The notes: generated from the sequence alone by a model not told the origin. 64,000 nt of DNA from Lysinibacillus sphaericus (GCF_001629735.1 NZ_CP015224.1:1674001-1738000), one strand, 5' to 3'; positions 45,384 to 54,674 are shown, counted from the stretch's first letter. Program-made: numbers and translations.

Positions 45384-45944
45384 TCATAGCAGAGAGTACC
45401 ACGTTATTTCGTTAGGTTTTGATAAATACCAAGGGAAGAAACATTTACCTGTCCGACCTCCCCTCCATTTACACTGCAAATTCTTCGTGGTCAAAATCGT
45501 ACTTATTTGGCTATTTTGGCTAAAAATGATTTGTTTCTTTAAGCGCACATAGTCCTTAGTTGTTGATAGGTGTTCAGCGATCTGTCTGTAGGTCATACCA
45601 TCAAGTAAGCAATCATAAATCGTTATAAGTTGCTCGTCATCAATAAGGTTGTAGGCCACCTCTAATGCATAAACATAAGTACGTAGCTTTTCTAGTCGAG
45701 CTAATTGACCACGTTCACGTACATCCATTCTCTTGAGTTCTTCTGCACTACGAATGGAGCTCCCTTTTGGCATTGCTGCATCTATCCCATACTGAGCTAC
45801 GCCCCAAGATCCCATTGAACTTGAACCAACATATAACACCCTTTCTAACCGATTGATTTCTTTCTTCCAGAAACGATAGTTTTTCACTAGATAATTAATG
45901 TCTGCCTCTGACCATACTTTTTTTACTGTTTGCCCTGTTAACAT
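45384..45944 (-). CDS. Phage late-gene regulator-like HTH protein, altered C-terminus
   Basis: The first 145 residues look like phage sigma-like/ArpU or DUF722-type regulators: a helical N-terminus and DDEQLITIYDCLLDGMTYRQ, IAEHLSTTKDYVRLKKQI as the HTH. After that the sequence (SQNSQISTILTTKN...) loses this character, suggesting a frameshift in the last 45 codons. Upstream of the phage packaging relics. Confidence 0.6.
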   Translation of the reverse strand: MLTGQTVKKVWSEADINYLVKNYRFWKKEINRLERVLYVGSSSMGSWGVAQYGIDAAMPKGSSIRSAEELKRMDVRERGQLARLEKLRTYVYALEVAYNLIDDEQLITIYDCLLDGMTYRQIAEHLSTTKDYVRLKKQIIFSQNSQISTILTTKNLQCKWRGGRTGKCFFPWYLSKPNEITWYSLL

Positions 45945-46272
45945 AAGTTTGCCCTCCTAAGTTGTGTTATAATATCTTATCTGACTAGCCTAGAAGGGCA
46001 TAAACCAATTCGAGCTGTAGCGTGTGCAAACGCTCGGCTTTTTCTTTTCTTTAATGATTCATTCAATTTAACAGGGCTAATACATTTAAACAAAGTAAAC
46101 ACATATACCTTCCTTATTTTTTAAAAAAATATTAAACTTGCTAAAATTGTCCAATACATTATAATAATATGAGTAAAAAGGTTCTTTAACCTCATTAATA
46201 AACAACGAATAAAGAACCATTACACTTGAGCAATATGTCTCATTCAATTAGATTTATGGAGGAATAATATTT
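45945..46272. other. Intergenic with phage-associated repeat
   Basis: The segment 45975-46040 (AGAAGGGCATAAACCAATTC and a GCGT/ACGC hairpin followed by T-run) recurs upstream of the regulator fragment at 51400-51470. The rest is AT-rich, with the promoter of the next gene. Confidence 0.6.
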
Positions 46273-46989
46273 ATGAAAAAAAAATTAATCGGATTTTCAG
46301 TTGCAGGTGCGCTCCTATTAGGAAGTGCGGGTGTTTATGCTAGTTCTAATAGTAAAACACTCGAAGTTTTCTATAATGTCAAAGATATCAAGATTAACCA
46401 GGTATCTAAGATGCCAGAAAACAAACCTTTTACATACAATGGTACTACTTATGTTCCATTACGCTTCATTAGTGAGCAACTTGGATCTCCAGTGGAATGG
46501 GATAGCGCTAATCAAACAATAAATATAGGGAAAACTAGTGAAAAATCTGCTTTTTACCCTGGAAGAGATCTAGATTATATGAACTTCCAAAGCGAAGTAG
46601 GTTTTAGCGATTTATATAGTTATTCATTTAACCAAAAAACAATTTCTGATAATATTGGAAATGATTACAGCAACTACATTACAATTTCAGCTAATTATAG
46701 GGGTGATCAATGGTCATTGCTTGAATTTCCTTTAAATGGTCAATTCAACACTTTTAAAACTATTTTTGGATTGACTGAAAAAAGTAAAAATATATCTACA
46801 GAATTAAAATTGGAGGTTTATCTTGATGAGAAATTACAAGAAACCTATACAATTTCTGCTGGTGAAATGCCAAAGAATATCGAATTAAAACTTAAAGGTG
46901 CCAATAAAATTGGCTTTAAATTAATTAAAAAAGAACGTACTGGAAATGATGCTACCGTTGGTCTATTTGATGCAAGATTTTATAAGTAA
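46273..46989 (+). CDS. Secreted stalk-domain protein with NPCBM-like C-terminus
   Basis: Signal peptide KKKLIGFSVAGALLLGSAGV, a copper-amine-oxidase-N-like stalk domain (FTYNGTTYVPLRFISEQLGS, VEWDSANQTINIG), then about 140 residues of beta sandwich resembling NPCBM carbohydrate-binding modules (FETKIFGL-like TFKTIFGLTEK; KIGFKLIK). 238 residues. GGAGGAATAA precedes the ATG. Probably binds cell-wall or surface glycans. Confidence 0.75.
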   Translation: MKKKLIGFSVAGALLLGSAGVYASSNSKTLEVFYNVKDIKINQVSKMPENKPFTYNGTTYVPLRFISEQLGSPVEWDSANQTINIGKTSEKSAFYPGRDLDYMNFQSEVGFSDLYSYSFNQKTISDNIGNDYSNYITISANYRGDQWSLLEFPLNGQFNTFKTIFGLTEKSKNISTELKLEVYLDEKLQETYTISAGEMPKNIELKLKGANKIGFKLIKKERTGNDATVGLFDARFYK

Positions 46990-47021
46990 GGTATATTAAG
47001 GGAGGAGAAAAATCCTCCCTT

Positions 47022-47159
47022 TTACTCTTCCACTTCTGAACCACACACTTTACACTTTTCTTCTTCATAGCCCCAAAAATACTGATCATAAGCATCTGAT
47101 TTTCCAAGCTCTCTACAAAGCGCAGAGAATATCGCTCGTTTGCGTTCTCTGTATATCAC
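47022..47159 (-). CDS. Small CxxC protein (45 aa)
   Basis: GGGAGGTG precedes a GTG; the frame reads MIYRERKRAIFSALCRELGK and ends EEEKCKVCGSEVEE. A single CxxC near the end plus Cys15 could bind a metal. Small phage proteins often look like this. Not recognised. Confidence 0.45.
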   Translation of the reverse strand: MIYRERKRAIFSALCRELGKSDAYDQYFWGYEEEKCKVCGSEVEE

Positions 47160-47284
47160 AGTTATAAACACCTCCCATATTCTAAATTTTCAAATTTTTA
47201 ATCTTAAATTACCAGCCTAAAATTAACCTCAAATATCCAATTAGCTATGGTACAATAATCCAGCAAGGAGGTTTTTATACAGTT

Positions 47285-47440
47285 ATGGAAATATTATTTG
47301 GAATTATACCTATTTTCTTTTTATTAATGTTTTATCTTGTACCAGTAATATTTATAGTCTGGTTCGTGCTTAAAATCATTAATATCCAAAAAGAACAAAC
47401 TGAAATTCTATTAAGAATTGCTGACAAGTTAGAAAAGTAA
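47285..47440 (+). CDS. Small membrane protein (51 aa)
   Basis: MEILFGIIPIFFLLMFYLVP leads into one long hydrophobic segment and a short helix (IQKEQTEILLRIADKLEK). AAGGAGG is 13 bases upstream, longer than ideal. Layout parallels the 17720-17917 protein. Confidence 0.5.
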   Translation: MEILFGIIPIFFLLMFYLVPVIFIVWFVLKIINIQKEQTEILLRIADKLEK

Positions 47441-47714
47441 TGTAGTATGGAGAGCTTCTATAAAAAGCTCTCTAACTTCTCACAAACTGCAAAACTACCA
47501 CTCACTTTGACAATTCGATAATTCCGATACCTAGTCATGTACTCCAGCACCAAACGTCTGATTTCATCGTTATCCTTCGCCTGAACAAATATTCAAGCAG
47601 GCAGAAGTACTTTTTGGGGTACATTATTCATCCATTTGCACCGCCTAATCTAATAGATATTCAATTTCGTATGTGCCACTTAGTTTCTTGGTTCCTGGGC
47701 AATATTCGCACTTG
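47441..47714 (-). other. Phage-like coding fragment
   Basis: Minus-strand readable fragment DNDEIRRLVLEYMTRYRNYR, IVKVSGSFAVCEKLE at about 47465-47585, with no start and frame breaks upstream. A shorter relative is in 27640-27740. Confidence 0.4.
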
Positions 47715-48077
47715 TCACATCGATGTGCATTTTTGCGCCCTAGCTTTGCATCTATGATGCTTACATCGATTGAACATATTCTTTCTCAAAGTAGAAACGT
47801 CCTGAATCGAAGTGTAAAACGGCTTTATCGGGTGGCGATTCTTTTGTAATTGCCACAATGTATAGATCATATAACGACCTGTATTTTGAAAGATGATTTC
47901 TTTATATACCCACATTTGCAACACATAATCGAAGGCTTGTACAAACGAAACCCAAGTATTGTATTTCTCGCTCCAGTAATGCTTTCGAAGCTCTTGAGTG
48001 CTCTTTACAAGGTGCTCCGTTGTTACTGCTATAAAATTCGCTAGTGCTTTAGTTGCCTCAACTGCCACCTCAATCAT
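47715..48077 (-). CDS. Hypothetical, possibly damaged phage protein
   Basis: 120 residues; the first 50 (EATKALANFIAVTTEHLVKS, KHYWSEKYNTWVSFVQAFDY) look helical and genuine. The basic C-terminus (RCKHHRCKARAQKC) looks like out-of-frame reading. Not recognised. Confidence 0.35.
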   Translation of the reverse strand: MIEVAVEATKALANFIAVTTEHLVKSTQELRKHYWSEKYNTWVSFVQAFDYVLQMWVYKEIIFQNTGRYMIYTLWQLQKNRHPIKPFYTSIQDVSTLRKNMFNRCKHHRCKARAQKCTSM

Positions 48078-48095
48078 GTCAATGATGTTCTTCCT

Positions 48096-48287
48096 TTAAA
48101 AGTGTTCAATAGCATCACTAGGTTTTGCTAGGCTTGTACTAGTTATTGAATCCAATGCTTCTTGAAGTTCTTCTATTGTATTTTCACGTATACGACAGCG
48201 ACGAAGGTCTACATTTGGACCGTTTAACCAAATCGGCTCCGTACCTGTATATTGATGTTTTACAGCAAGTACAAGTTTAGGATTGTC
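48096..48287 (-). pseudogene. C-terminal coding fragment
   Basis: FDNPKLVLAVKHQYTGTEPI, WLNGPNVDLRRCRIRENTIE, ELQEALDSITS to the stop at 48096. No start codon in frame; upstream is an in-frame stop. Composition is of a real but truncated phage-type protein. Confidence 0.4.
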
Positions 48288-48411
48288 GAACTTCTATACA
48301 ATACTTTTACTTATATCCGCAGGTACTTTACTACGGACATTTTCGTATTTGGAGATAGCCTCTACCCCTACTCCAAAATCAAAACTGAATCTTAACTGTG
48401 GAAGGGTTAAG

Positions 48412-48615
48412 ATGGAGGGGAATTCCCAGACCGAAGTTAATAATCGTTGGCAAGAGAAGAATAAGGAGGGAGCAAAATACATTAGTGCACGATCAAGCGC
48501 GCGCAGCTTTATAAAAAATTATGCTTTAGAAGAAGATTTAGATGAGATTATGGAATTGATTTTAGAACGAAAACAAGTATTATTAGAAATGAAAATAGAC
48601 CAAGACGGCATGTAG
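48412..48615 (+). CDS. Small helical phage-type protein (67 aa)
   Basis: GGAAGGG precedes the ATG; the protein reads MEGNSQTEVNNRWQEKNKEG, then AKYISARSSARSFIKNYALE and a charged helix. Small proteins with this NRWQ..N...A.Y...R..ARSFI pattern are common in Bacilli prophages. A hairpin (CCAAGACGGC/GCTGTCTTGG) overlaps the stop as terminator; a relic of the same end occurs near 56684. Confidence 0.6.
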   Translation: MEGNSQTEVNNRWQEKNKEGAKYISARSSARSFIKNYALEEDLDEIMELILERKQVLLEMKIDQDGM

Positions 48616-48713
48616 CTGTCTTGGTTTTTGTTGTTCTGTAGCCGCATTTACAATTCTTTTCTATACTATTCAAAACTAATTTCAAATACAAAAAAGAGCA
48701 CCAATTTGGCACT

Positions 48714-49433
48714 CTATAGACTCGTAAATCTTCTTTCGTTATGGGAGAGATTGTAATAATTTGAATTAAATAAGTTTGCATTAGGTTCTTTAGTGACTTC
48801 AAAAGATATATATTTTTGCCCACCATTCTTTTCATAAGCAAAAATTAAATACTTTTCTATGACAGTACTTGTTTTTTCTTTTTCTAGTCCTCCAATTATA
48901 GCACCTAACGAACCAAAAATATTATCCCCCGCTATAGCTCTTCCAGCATTACTTACCCAGCTTTTTTGAATCTCAACATCTGTTTTTATTAGAATATCGG
49001 TAACTTTATTTATATCTAACTCGATTGTGTCTTGACCCCTCTCAAAAATGACCTTATCTGTGCATCTGTAAACAAAGGTTTCAGCACCTTCAGCAATTGG
49101 TAAACCAGCTATATGTTTTACTTTAATACATAAATCTGCATTGAATAGTTGTTGTCGAGCTCTTGAACCAAGTACTTTACTCTCTGCATCGAATTGTTCT
49201 CTCTTTCTATTAGCTTCTCTTTCTTTGCGTGCTTTTATAGCTTTAGCACTATATTCTCTTCTATAAAGTTGAATTAAAAATCCCTCAAATAGAGCAACTA
49301 GTACTAATAAAATAGCTAAAATTATAAAGTCCGCAGCTGTATTTCCTTGGGTGTTTAAAAATATACTAGACAAACCATACACGAAATATATTCCAACCAA
49401 CGAAATGATTATTAGGTGAATAACTCTTTGCAT
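48714..49433 (-). CDS. Membrane protein with PH-like domain, unknown function
   Basis: 239 residues: two membrane helices (about 7-25 and 33-55), a basic coiled segment (KARKEREANRKREQFDAESK), then a beta-rich domain (KVIFERGQDTIELDINKVTD) reminiscent of PH/GRAM-like domains. Intact in a region of decayed phage genes. Not recognised. Confidence 0.65.
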   Translation of the reverse strand: MQRVIHLIIISLVGIYFVYGLSSIFLNTQGNTAADFIILAILLVLVALFEGFLIQLYRREYSAKAIKARKEREANRKREQFDAESKVLGSRARQQLFNADLCIKVKHIAGLPIAEGAETFVYRCTDKVIFERGQDTIELDINKVTDILIKTDVEIQKSWVSNAGRAIAGDNIFGSLGAIIGGLEKEKTSTVIEKYLIFAYEKNGGQKYISFEVTKEPNANLFNSNYYNLSHNERRFTSL

Positions 49434-49622
49434 CTAATCCCTCCTCATACACAAATATACATAATTTGGGGAGAATTCACCAGAGCTGTAATAATAGTTA
49501 TCATAGCTAGTTTTATTTCTTTGATATTTCAGCCGACGGAAATAGGACAATGACATTTGAATAAGTAGATAAATTGTCGTTATCTTCTAAAAAGATAGAG
49601 TTAACATATGTTCATTAAAAAT

Positions 49623-49652
49623 GCCCAGGCTCAAATTTATGAGTACCTGGGC
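49623..49652. repeat. Dispersed hairpin repeat, copy 2
   Basis: GCCCAGGCTCA / TGAGTACCTGGGC, preceded by AAAAT and followed by TTT. Confidence 0.75.
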
Positions 49653-49682
49653 TTTGATAATGATGATTTTCAATCCTGCCAA

Positions 49683-49904
49683 TTACCATTTCTCATTATT
49701 TTTAAAATTTTTCAAATGGATGTACTCATCATTTTTCATTTTCTGCCAACTACTAATAGCATTCAAAATCAGCATAAAAATTACAAATAAAATAGAACCC
49801 ACCATGTAATGACCTAAGAAAAAAATTACAAACGCCGCAACCAATAACGATATCATCAATAATATCGCTAAAATATGTATTTTATTATTCTTTTCTTCAT
49901 TCAT
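49683..49904 (-). CDS. Small two-helix membrane protein
   Basis: 73 residues, hydrophobic segments at about 10-28 and 33-48, basic ends. AGGAGGTTGAG precedes the ATG. No family recognised. Confidence 0.6.
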   Translation of the reverse strand: MNEEKNNKIHILAILLMISLLVAAFVIFFLGHYMVGSILFVIFMLILNAISSWQKMKNDEYIHLKNFKNNEKW

Positions 49905-50570
49905 ACACTCAACCTCCTATTAAATATCTTTTCTGTTATTTCAATACTTTATTATGGTTTATTTTACCACATTGATAAATTTCGCATATAATTTTTCTTA
50001 CTTAAATACAAAACAAATTTGATTACTTTAAAATAATAACGATACTTATCAAACTTTATTTTGCACTAAATTGCTTTCTCGAATCCTCTAAGCTTATGAA
50101 TGGTACTGTTACACTCGGACTCGGCGGCTTTTTGATTTACTAGAATTACTTAATCTCTTAAAAAAATGGGCTGGCGTTGTATGGGATGCTTCGAACAAGT
50201 TTGTTCAGCACTGGCCGCTCGTAAGTATGTCTTTCCCTAATAGTTAGGTTTTTTATAAATACCAAGAGAGGAAACATTTTTCTGTCTCCAACCTCCCCTC
50301 CAGTTTACAAGAAGAAAAGATTTTAAATACCTAATGTGTAACGAATGTAACATTTATACATCTATTACATTTGTACATGAACAAATTATAGTGTAGTCAT
50401 GAATGCTATAATATTTGTATATCAGCAAACTGATGTTAAAAGCACTGAATGAATTTTCAAAAACCTCCAATTTTTAACTATATAAGGTATAATAACGTAT
50501 AAAAAATACTAAATTAAACCTATTTCAAAGTGTTTAATTTAAAATATTTTGTAATTAAGGAGAATTATTG
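49905..50570. other. Region with the start of the second phage relic
   Basis: 50080-50140 resembles the end of the gp7-like gene (42530-42590), and 50240-50320 resembles 45405-45480. Both are too eroded to call genes. A short plus-strand frame near 50160-50230 (WAGVVWDASNKFVQHWP) looks like a tape-measure fragment. Confidence 0.5.
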
Positions 50571-50951
50571 ATGAAAATCCAAACCAATAATACATTAATT
50601 TATTTTAAAACTGAGGTAAATAAAAATATAAAAAATGAAAGCCTCTTAGATTTATTTGGAATTAAAAACAAAGATGAAGACGAAAATGAAAAAAATATCA
50701 AACCTAAATTCGAAACCAGATATGAAGATGGATATATACGTACATATCTTGTGAAATCGAATGGACAAAAATTAGTTAGAGTACTTGTTAAGGAGGTAAA
50801 ACAAACCAAAGAAAACATGAAAGAGTCTATAGATATAGAGGATATGTTGATACAAGAGCTTGAAAAGGTATCTAATCCCCAAAAATATGAACAGAATACT
50901 TCTATTTTTGAAAAGGAAAAAAATATCTCTAAATATAAAACAGGTATTTGA
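50571..50951 (+). CDS. Hydrophilic hypothetical protein
   Basis: 126 residues, rich in Lys/Asn/Glu, no membrane segment. AAGGAG lies before the ATG. Segment YEDGYIRTYLVKSNGQKLVR is the best-ordered part. Very AT-rich compared with chromosomal genes here. Not recognised. Confidence 0.6.
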   Translation: MKIQTNNTLIYFKTEVNKNIKNESLLDLFGIKNKDEDENEKNIKPKFETRYEDGYIRTYLVKSNGQKLVRVLVKEVKQTKENMKESIDIEDMLIQELEKVSNPQKYEQNTSIFEKEKNISKYKTGI

Positions 50952-51095
50952 GGACGAATAATATATACCATGATTAGTATTTATTATTAATTTGCGTGAA
51001 GGTTATAACTGATACCTAAATATAAATCTTATTAATTGCCACACTCTTTAATTGTGGCAATTAATTCGTAGGAGCCAAGGCCCCAATTCATGCAA

Positions 51096-51395
51096 TCATC
51101 TTAACGATGCATGCTTAATACGTTTAATGCTTGTTGCTGATAGAGCCATGTGTAGCCCTATCCATCGCTGGGACTTGCCGTCTAACATCCAGTTCAACAC
51201 TTGGACCTCTCTATCACCAGCAACTTCTTCGTTTAAATTTTGAACCTCAAAAAGCTTCTTTTCATACTCAGTAACACGTTTCCTATTTTTCGAACGTCTA
51301 ATTGCATCCTGCATAATTGGATCGCCTACGCCGATTGCTGCCTTTGGTAGTGTTCTTTCTTTTAGCATAGGTTTGCCTTCAAACTGAGCTATCAT
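51096..51395 (-). pseudogene. Phage HTH regulator fragment
   Basis: DREVQVLNWMLDGKSQRWIG, LHMALSATSIKRIKHASLR is an HTH of the phage ArpU/DUF722-like type, preceded by a helical region. The start has no good site, and the frame is short for the family (normally about 140-190). Confidence 0.5.
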
Positions 51396-51737
51396 GACTT
51401 ATCTGACAAGCCATCAAAGGGCATAAACCAATTCGAGCAGAAGCGTGAACACGCTACAGCCTTTCTATATGGGCACCCTTATACCCAATTGTTGTTAAAT
51501 AGTCTTTTCAAGAAAGCCAATGAGTTATATGAGCAAATTATTGAATCGGCAAAGGCGCTTTCGGTTTAGATTTCTTCGATTTTTACTAATATGAATGGTT
51601 CTCCCCCTCATTATTTGTTCATCTGTATGCTGTATCGTCTGTAACCCGATTGTGAGCTGTCACCTTTATGTAACGCAATACATAGAATACGGTTGTGGTA
51701 ATTCATCACTATGTAAGTAAAGAGGTTATTGATTGAA
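51396..51737. other. Intergenic/relic
   Basis: Contains the phage-associated repeat (51400-51470) and a plus-strand fragment ending NSLFKKANELYEQIIESAKA at about 51570. No intact gene. Confidence 0.4.
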
Positions 51738-51947
51738 ATGACCAAAAATAATTCACTTTGGGTGATGGCCTATCTGCTGTTGCAGCAGGTTTAGCATCAA
51801 ATGCTTTAAAAAAAACAAATAACCAAAATCCTCAAATCCAGTGATCAATCTAAGGTAGTAAAGGCTCTTCAAAAGCAAATAGACTATTTAATAAATGAAT
51901 TAATGCAAGTTAAAAAGTCGATTACTAGAGCTTCTCCTAAACCTTAA
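51738..51947 (+). pseudogene. Frameshifted paralogue of the 15239-15484 gene
   Basis: After MTKNN the frame shifts to read TLGDGLSAVAAGLASNALKK, then shifts again to SKVVKALQKQIDYLINELMQ, VKKS. The paralogue reads TLGDALATIAAGLA and IDKLQKQIDDLNYEMKQLKR at the same places. About 27 N-terminal codons are missing and two frameshifts are present. Confidence 0.78.
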
Positions 51948-51984
51948 AAGGTGACATTAAAATATAAAAAAGGAGGGTAAACCT

Positions 51985-52407
51985 TTGCAATACACTGTAC
52001 AACCAACTTCAAACAATAGATTAATTCTCGACCTTAATAAAGCCATTAACGGCGAATATAATGCTATTCGATATTATGAACAATTGGCAAAGCTTGCTCC
52101 AAATGAGGAAGTTAAAAATCGTATACTAGAAATACAAAAAGATGAAATAAGACATTACCAAGGTTTTGTTTATACCTATACTTACCTTACAGCTCAACAA
52201 CCAACTCTACAAATAAGCGAAACATTGCCACAGAACTTTAAGAATGGTATTTTAACGGCATTTAAAGATGAACAAGAAGCCGTGGAATTTTATCATCGTG
52301 TTGCTAGAGAATATAATATTCCTTATATTAGTAATCAATTCAGTTCCAATGCTTCAGATGAACAGAATCACGCAGTTTGGTTTTTATTCTTTATTAACCA
52401 ATATTGA
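51985..52407 (+). CDS. Ferritin-like (rubrerythrin-type) four-helix protein
   Basis: 140 residues with two ferritin-like helix pairs: NGEYNAIRYYEQLA plus EIQKDEIRHYQGF (E..ExxH) and FKDEQEAVEFYHRVA plus NASDEQNHAVWF (E..ExxH). This is a full di-metal ligand set. The TTG start has AAGGAGGGT upstream. Probably an iron or peroxide-handling protein; related spore proteins exist, but location is not shown by the sequence. Confidence 0.82.
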   Translation: MQYTVQPTSNNRLILDLNKAINGEYNAIRYYEQLAKLAPNEEVKNRILEIQKDEIRHYQGFVYTYTYLTAQQPTLQISETLPQNFKNGILTAFKDEQEAVEFYHRVAREYNIPYISNQFSSNASDEQNHAVWFLFFINQY

Positions 52408-52642
52408 TAATGAAATATTACCGGCTAAATGGTCGGTTTTTTTATTGATTATCAGGAATTACTTACAACCGCCAATCAAGATAGTGTATAACTCAACTAG
52501 TTGTTTTTACCCCATATTACACCTCGATAAAAATGGTTATTATTATTTCAAAAGTTAAAATTATACATATATAAGCACCCTTTTATAGGAATTAATGATA
52601 AAATATAAAGTGTTAAATTATCATAATTGGAGTGGTGTTTCA

Positions 52643-52927
52643 ATGGAAAAATTCCGTGTAAGAAAATGGGTTAAATTGCACCCTCAAAAAGAGATACTAA
52701 TCACAAGTGAGCACTACAAAACATTTGGGGATATTGGATTCATAAAAATAATAATTATTGCTACATATAAAGGAAAAACCTTATCTTTTGCCCCTCAACT
52801 TTTTGAAATTATGCCTTCACTTCCTTCTGTAGATACTGACACACTTTCTAAAATAGTAAAGGACTACACACAATTAGTAAGAGAACAGTATTTAAATAAT
52901 AAAAAAAAGCCATCTCATTATTTTTAA
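52643..52927 (+). CDS. Hypothetical protein (94 aa)
   Basis: Start at the ATG after GGAGTGG. MEKFRVRKWVKLHPQKEILI, a beta-rich middle, and a helical end. No membrane segment. Not recognised. Confidence 0.6.
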   Translation: MEKFRVRKWVKLHPQKEILITSEHYKTFGDIGFIKIIIIATYKGKTLSFAPQLFEIMPSLPSVDTDTLSKIVKDYTQLVREQYLNNKKKPSHYF

Positions 52928-52987
52928 TACAAACCAGTTAGTATCAAAAAATTAAAGGACACTCAATATGAGCGTCCCTTGAATAAT

Positions 52988-53110
52988 TTATTTCTTTGTC
53001 ATGCTCAATGAAGTAGCTTTCCACGAATCACCAGAAACGAATGTAACTGCACCTAAACCATTTACGTATGATGCCATTGCTACAATACTGTTTGAACATG
53101 CCTTATCTAA
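52988..53110 (-). pseudogene. C-terminal fragment of a lost protein
   Basis: Reads CSNSIVAMASYVNGLGAVTF, VSGDSWKATSLSMTKK to a stop, with no start. Composition is of a real protein end. Unidentified. Confidence 0.35.
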
Positions 53111-53117
53111 TTTCAAA

Positions 53118-53143
53118 ACCACTCTATCAAGAGTGGTTTTTAG
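53118..53143 (-). terminator. Terminator
   Basis: AAAACCACTCT / AGAGTGGTTTT with a four-base loop, downstream of the 53171-54025 gene on the minus strand. Confidence 0.8.
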
Positions 53144-53170
53144 TCATCCTCATAATATTTGGGTTAATGT

Positions 53171-54025
53171 CTAAATACGCATTAATGCACCATCTGGTTT
53201 TGGTAATTCTTGAGCTGATATCTGATTCATTTTACAAAAATGTTTGAAAAATTGTTGTGCCAGCTCCCGTTCATTTGAATCACTTTTCAACGAAACTATA
53301 TCAAGCAAAATTTGTGCCATCCACAAATTTTCAAAATAACGATATTTACCTGTTTTCCATATTATTTTTTCAGGGGATTTTTCGTTTATATAATATTTCC
53401 AGAAAAGTAACTGATTCGATTCTTGTTCTGTAAGCTGAATTCTGTATAAGGAATGAGCTGGAATGTATCCATCTTCACAAATTTTACCAACAAAATCTTC
53501 TTTCACCATATAGACACCTAAAATACGTCTGTCTTTTTCAGGCATTTTGGGATCTATTGCTGTTAAGACGACAGCACTATTTGGGTGCAATCGGCTCGGC
53601 TTGTTTGGCTTTCCTATGTTATTACCACTTTTCAATATTCCTGAAAAAACTTTCCACTCTGAAAAAGCACTATTCTGTTCATTTGTGTCACACCAAAAAA
53701 CCATTTGAGAGGATGGATGTAGTTTATGGTTTTTCATAAGTTTTTCATGTTCCAAGCGAAGTGCCAATTTTTTTCGTTGTTGTTTTTTTTCCTCCTCCTT
53801 TTTTAGTTCCTCTTCTTTTCGTTCTTTTTCCTTTTTTTGTATAATTTCTTCAAGTAATTTAGCATCACTTTTATCATGTAATATTAGATGGTTTCCAAAT
53901 ACATCCGGATAAACAAACTTTTTATTTTCCGATGCGAAATGGATTTCAATACTAGAATCGTTATGCTTCACTATACTACCTATACCAAAACGCTTGTGTG
54001 TAACTTTCTTATTGATTAGATTCAT
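53171..54025 (-). CDS. Hypothetical protein with Tudor-like N-terminus and coiled coil
   Basis: 284 residues. Residues 1-48 (KKVTHKRFGIGSIVKHNDSS, IEIHFASENKKFVYPDVF) look like the small SH3/Tudor-type domain at the C-terminus of PcrA helicases. A Lys/Glu coiled coil (63-95) and a roughly 185-residue globular domain (SSQMVFWCDTNEQNSAFSEW; RRILGVYMVKEDFVG) follow. AAGGAGG precedes the ATG. Function unknown; nucleic-acid contact is possible. Confidence 0.7.
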   Translation of the reverse strand: MNLINKKVTHKRFGIGSIVKHNDSSIEIHFASENKKFVYPDVFGNHLILHDKSDAKLLEEIIQKKEKERKEEELKKEEEKKQQRKKLALRLEHEKLMKNHKLHPSSQMVFWCDTNEQNSAFSEWKVFSGILKSGNNIGKPNKPSRLHPNSAVVLTAIDPKMPEKDRRILGVYMVKEDFVGKICEDGYIPAHSLYRIQLTEQESNQLLFWKYYINEKSPEKIIWKTGKYRYFENLWMAQILLDIVSLKSDSNERELAQQFFKHFCKMNQISAQELPKPDGALMRI

Positions 54026-54366
54026 TATTTTAGTCCTCCTTAAGGAATAAAAAACTTAATTACAATTAGATAGTAAATTAATACATTTATTTTCAACTAA
54101 CTTCCTTAAAAGCTCACATAATTGTTTTGATTTTTTCTTTGGCTTATAAAAGGATATTAAAAAAACGTACCCAAACTCTATCAGCAAAAAGGACTTCAGA
54201 ATTCAAAAATACGATTTTAAAAATAATTGTAACATTATTATAACATTTTTTTAGTAATTCCACAAATTTATTATTGACAACTCATTTTATCATAGGTTAA
54301 AATGAAAAATTATTCTCTGAAATAGTTTAGATTTTATCTATAACTGAAGAACTGTTAGTCAGAAAA
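54026..54366. other. AT-rich intergenic, nothing recognised
   Basis: No supported ORF or strong hairpin before the repeat at 54367. Confidence 0.4.
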
Positions 54367-54400
54367 AGCCCCGGCTCAAAATTAATTGAGTACCTGGGCT
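54367..54400. repeat. Dispersed hairpin repeat, copy 3
   Basis: AGCCCCGGCTCAA / TTGAGTACCTGGGCT. The right arm overlaps the last codons of the pseudogene at 54382-54584. Confidence 0.72.
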
Positions 54401-54584
54401 TTTAAAATTTCATCGTATACCTTTAGTAATTCACTATTTGAAAGCCACCAAAATATCTCGCTGAAATCAGGTGTATCTCTATCGCAATATTTTTAAAGCT
54501 TTTATCCGTTCGTGTCAAACATACTTCATGAGTCAAAAATAAATCTGATATTTGCATTATTAATGATATTAAATACTCTTCCAT
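54382..54584 (-). pseudogene. Frameshifted small ORF
   Basis: From ATG 54584 the frame reads MEEYLISLIMQISDLFLTHE to KSFKNIAIE. A shift then gives the more natural RDTPDFSEIFWWLSNSELLK, VYDEILKAQVLN to the stop. One indel near 54480 explains it. Unidentified. Confidence 0.45.
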
Positions 54585-54674
54585 AAATTTGATGACTTAT
54601 TTTATTTATATATACAATTCATGTCAAATTTCCTAAAATGGTAAATAGAAGATAGATAAATCGAGGTGGAATGT

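Larger units (their letters stand above)
50080..51470 (-). mobile_element. Second, eroded partial copy of the phage late block
   Basis: Three separate segments match parts of 42.5-46.0 kb in the same order and orientation: gp7 end (50080-50140), the segment after the regulator HTH (50240-50320), and the repeat upstream of the regulator (51400-51470). A different HTH fragment lies at 51096-51395 and an intact gene at 50571-50951 sits inside. Probably a related phage or a duplication, heavily deleted. Confidence 0.55.

Noticed and set aside
50160-50235. Possible phage tape-measure gene on the plus strand
   Set aside because: Only about 25 codons (WAGVVWDASNKFVQHWP region), no start; kept only as a note within the relic region.
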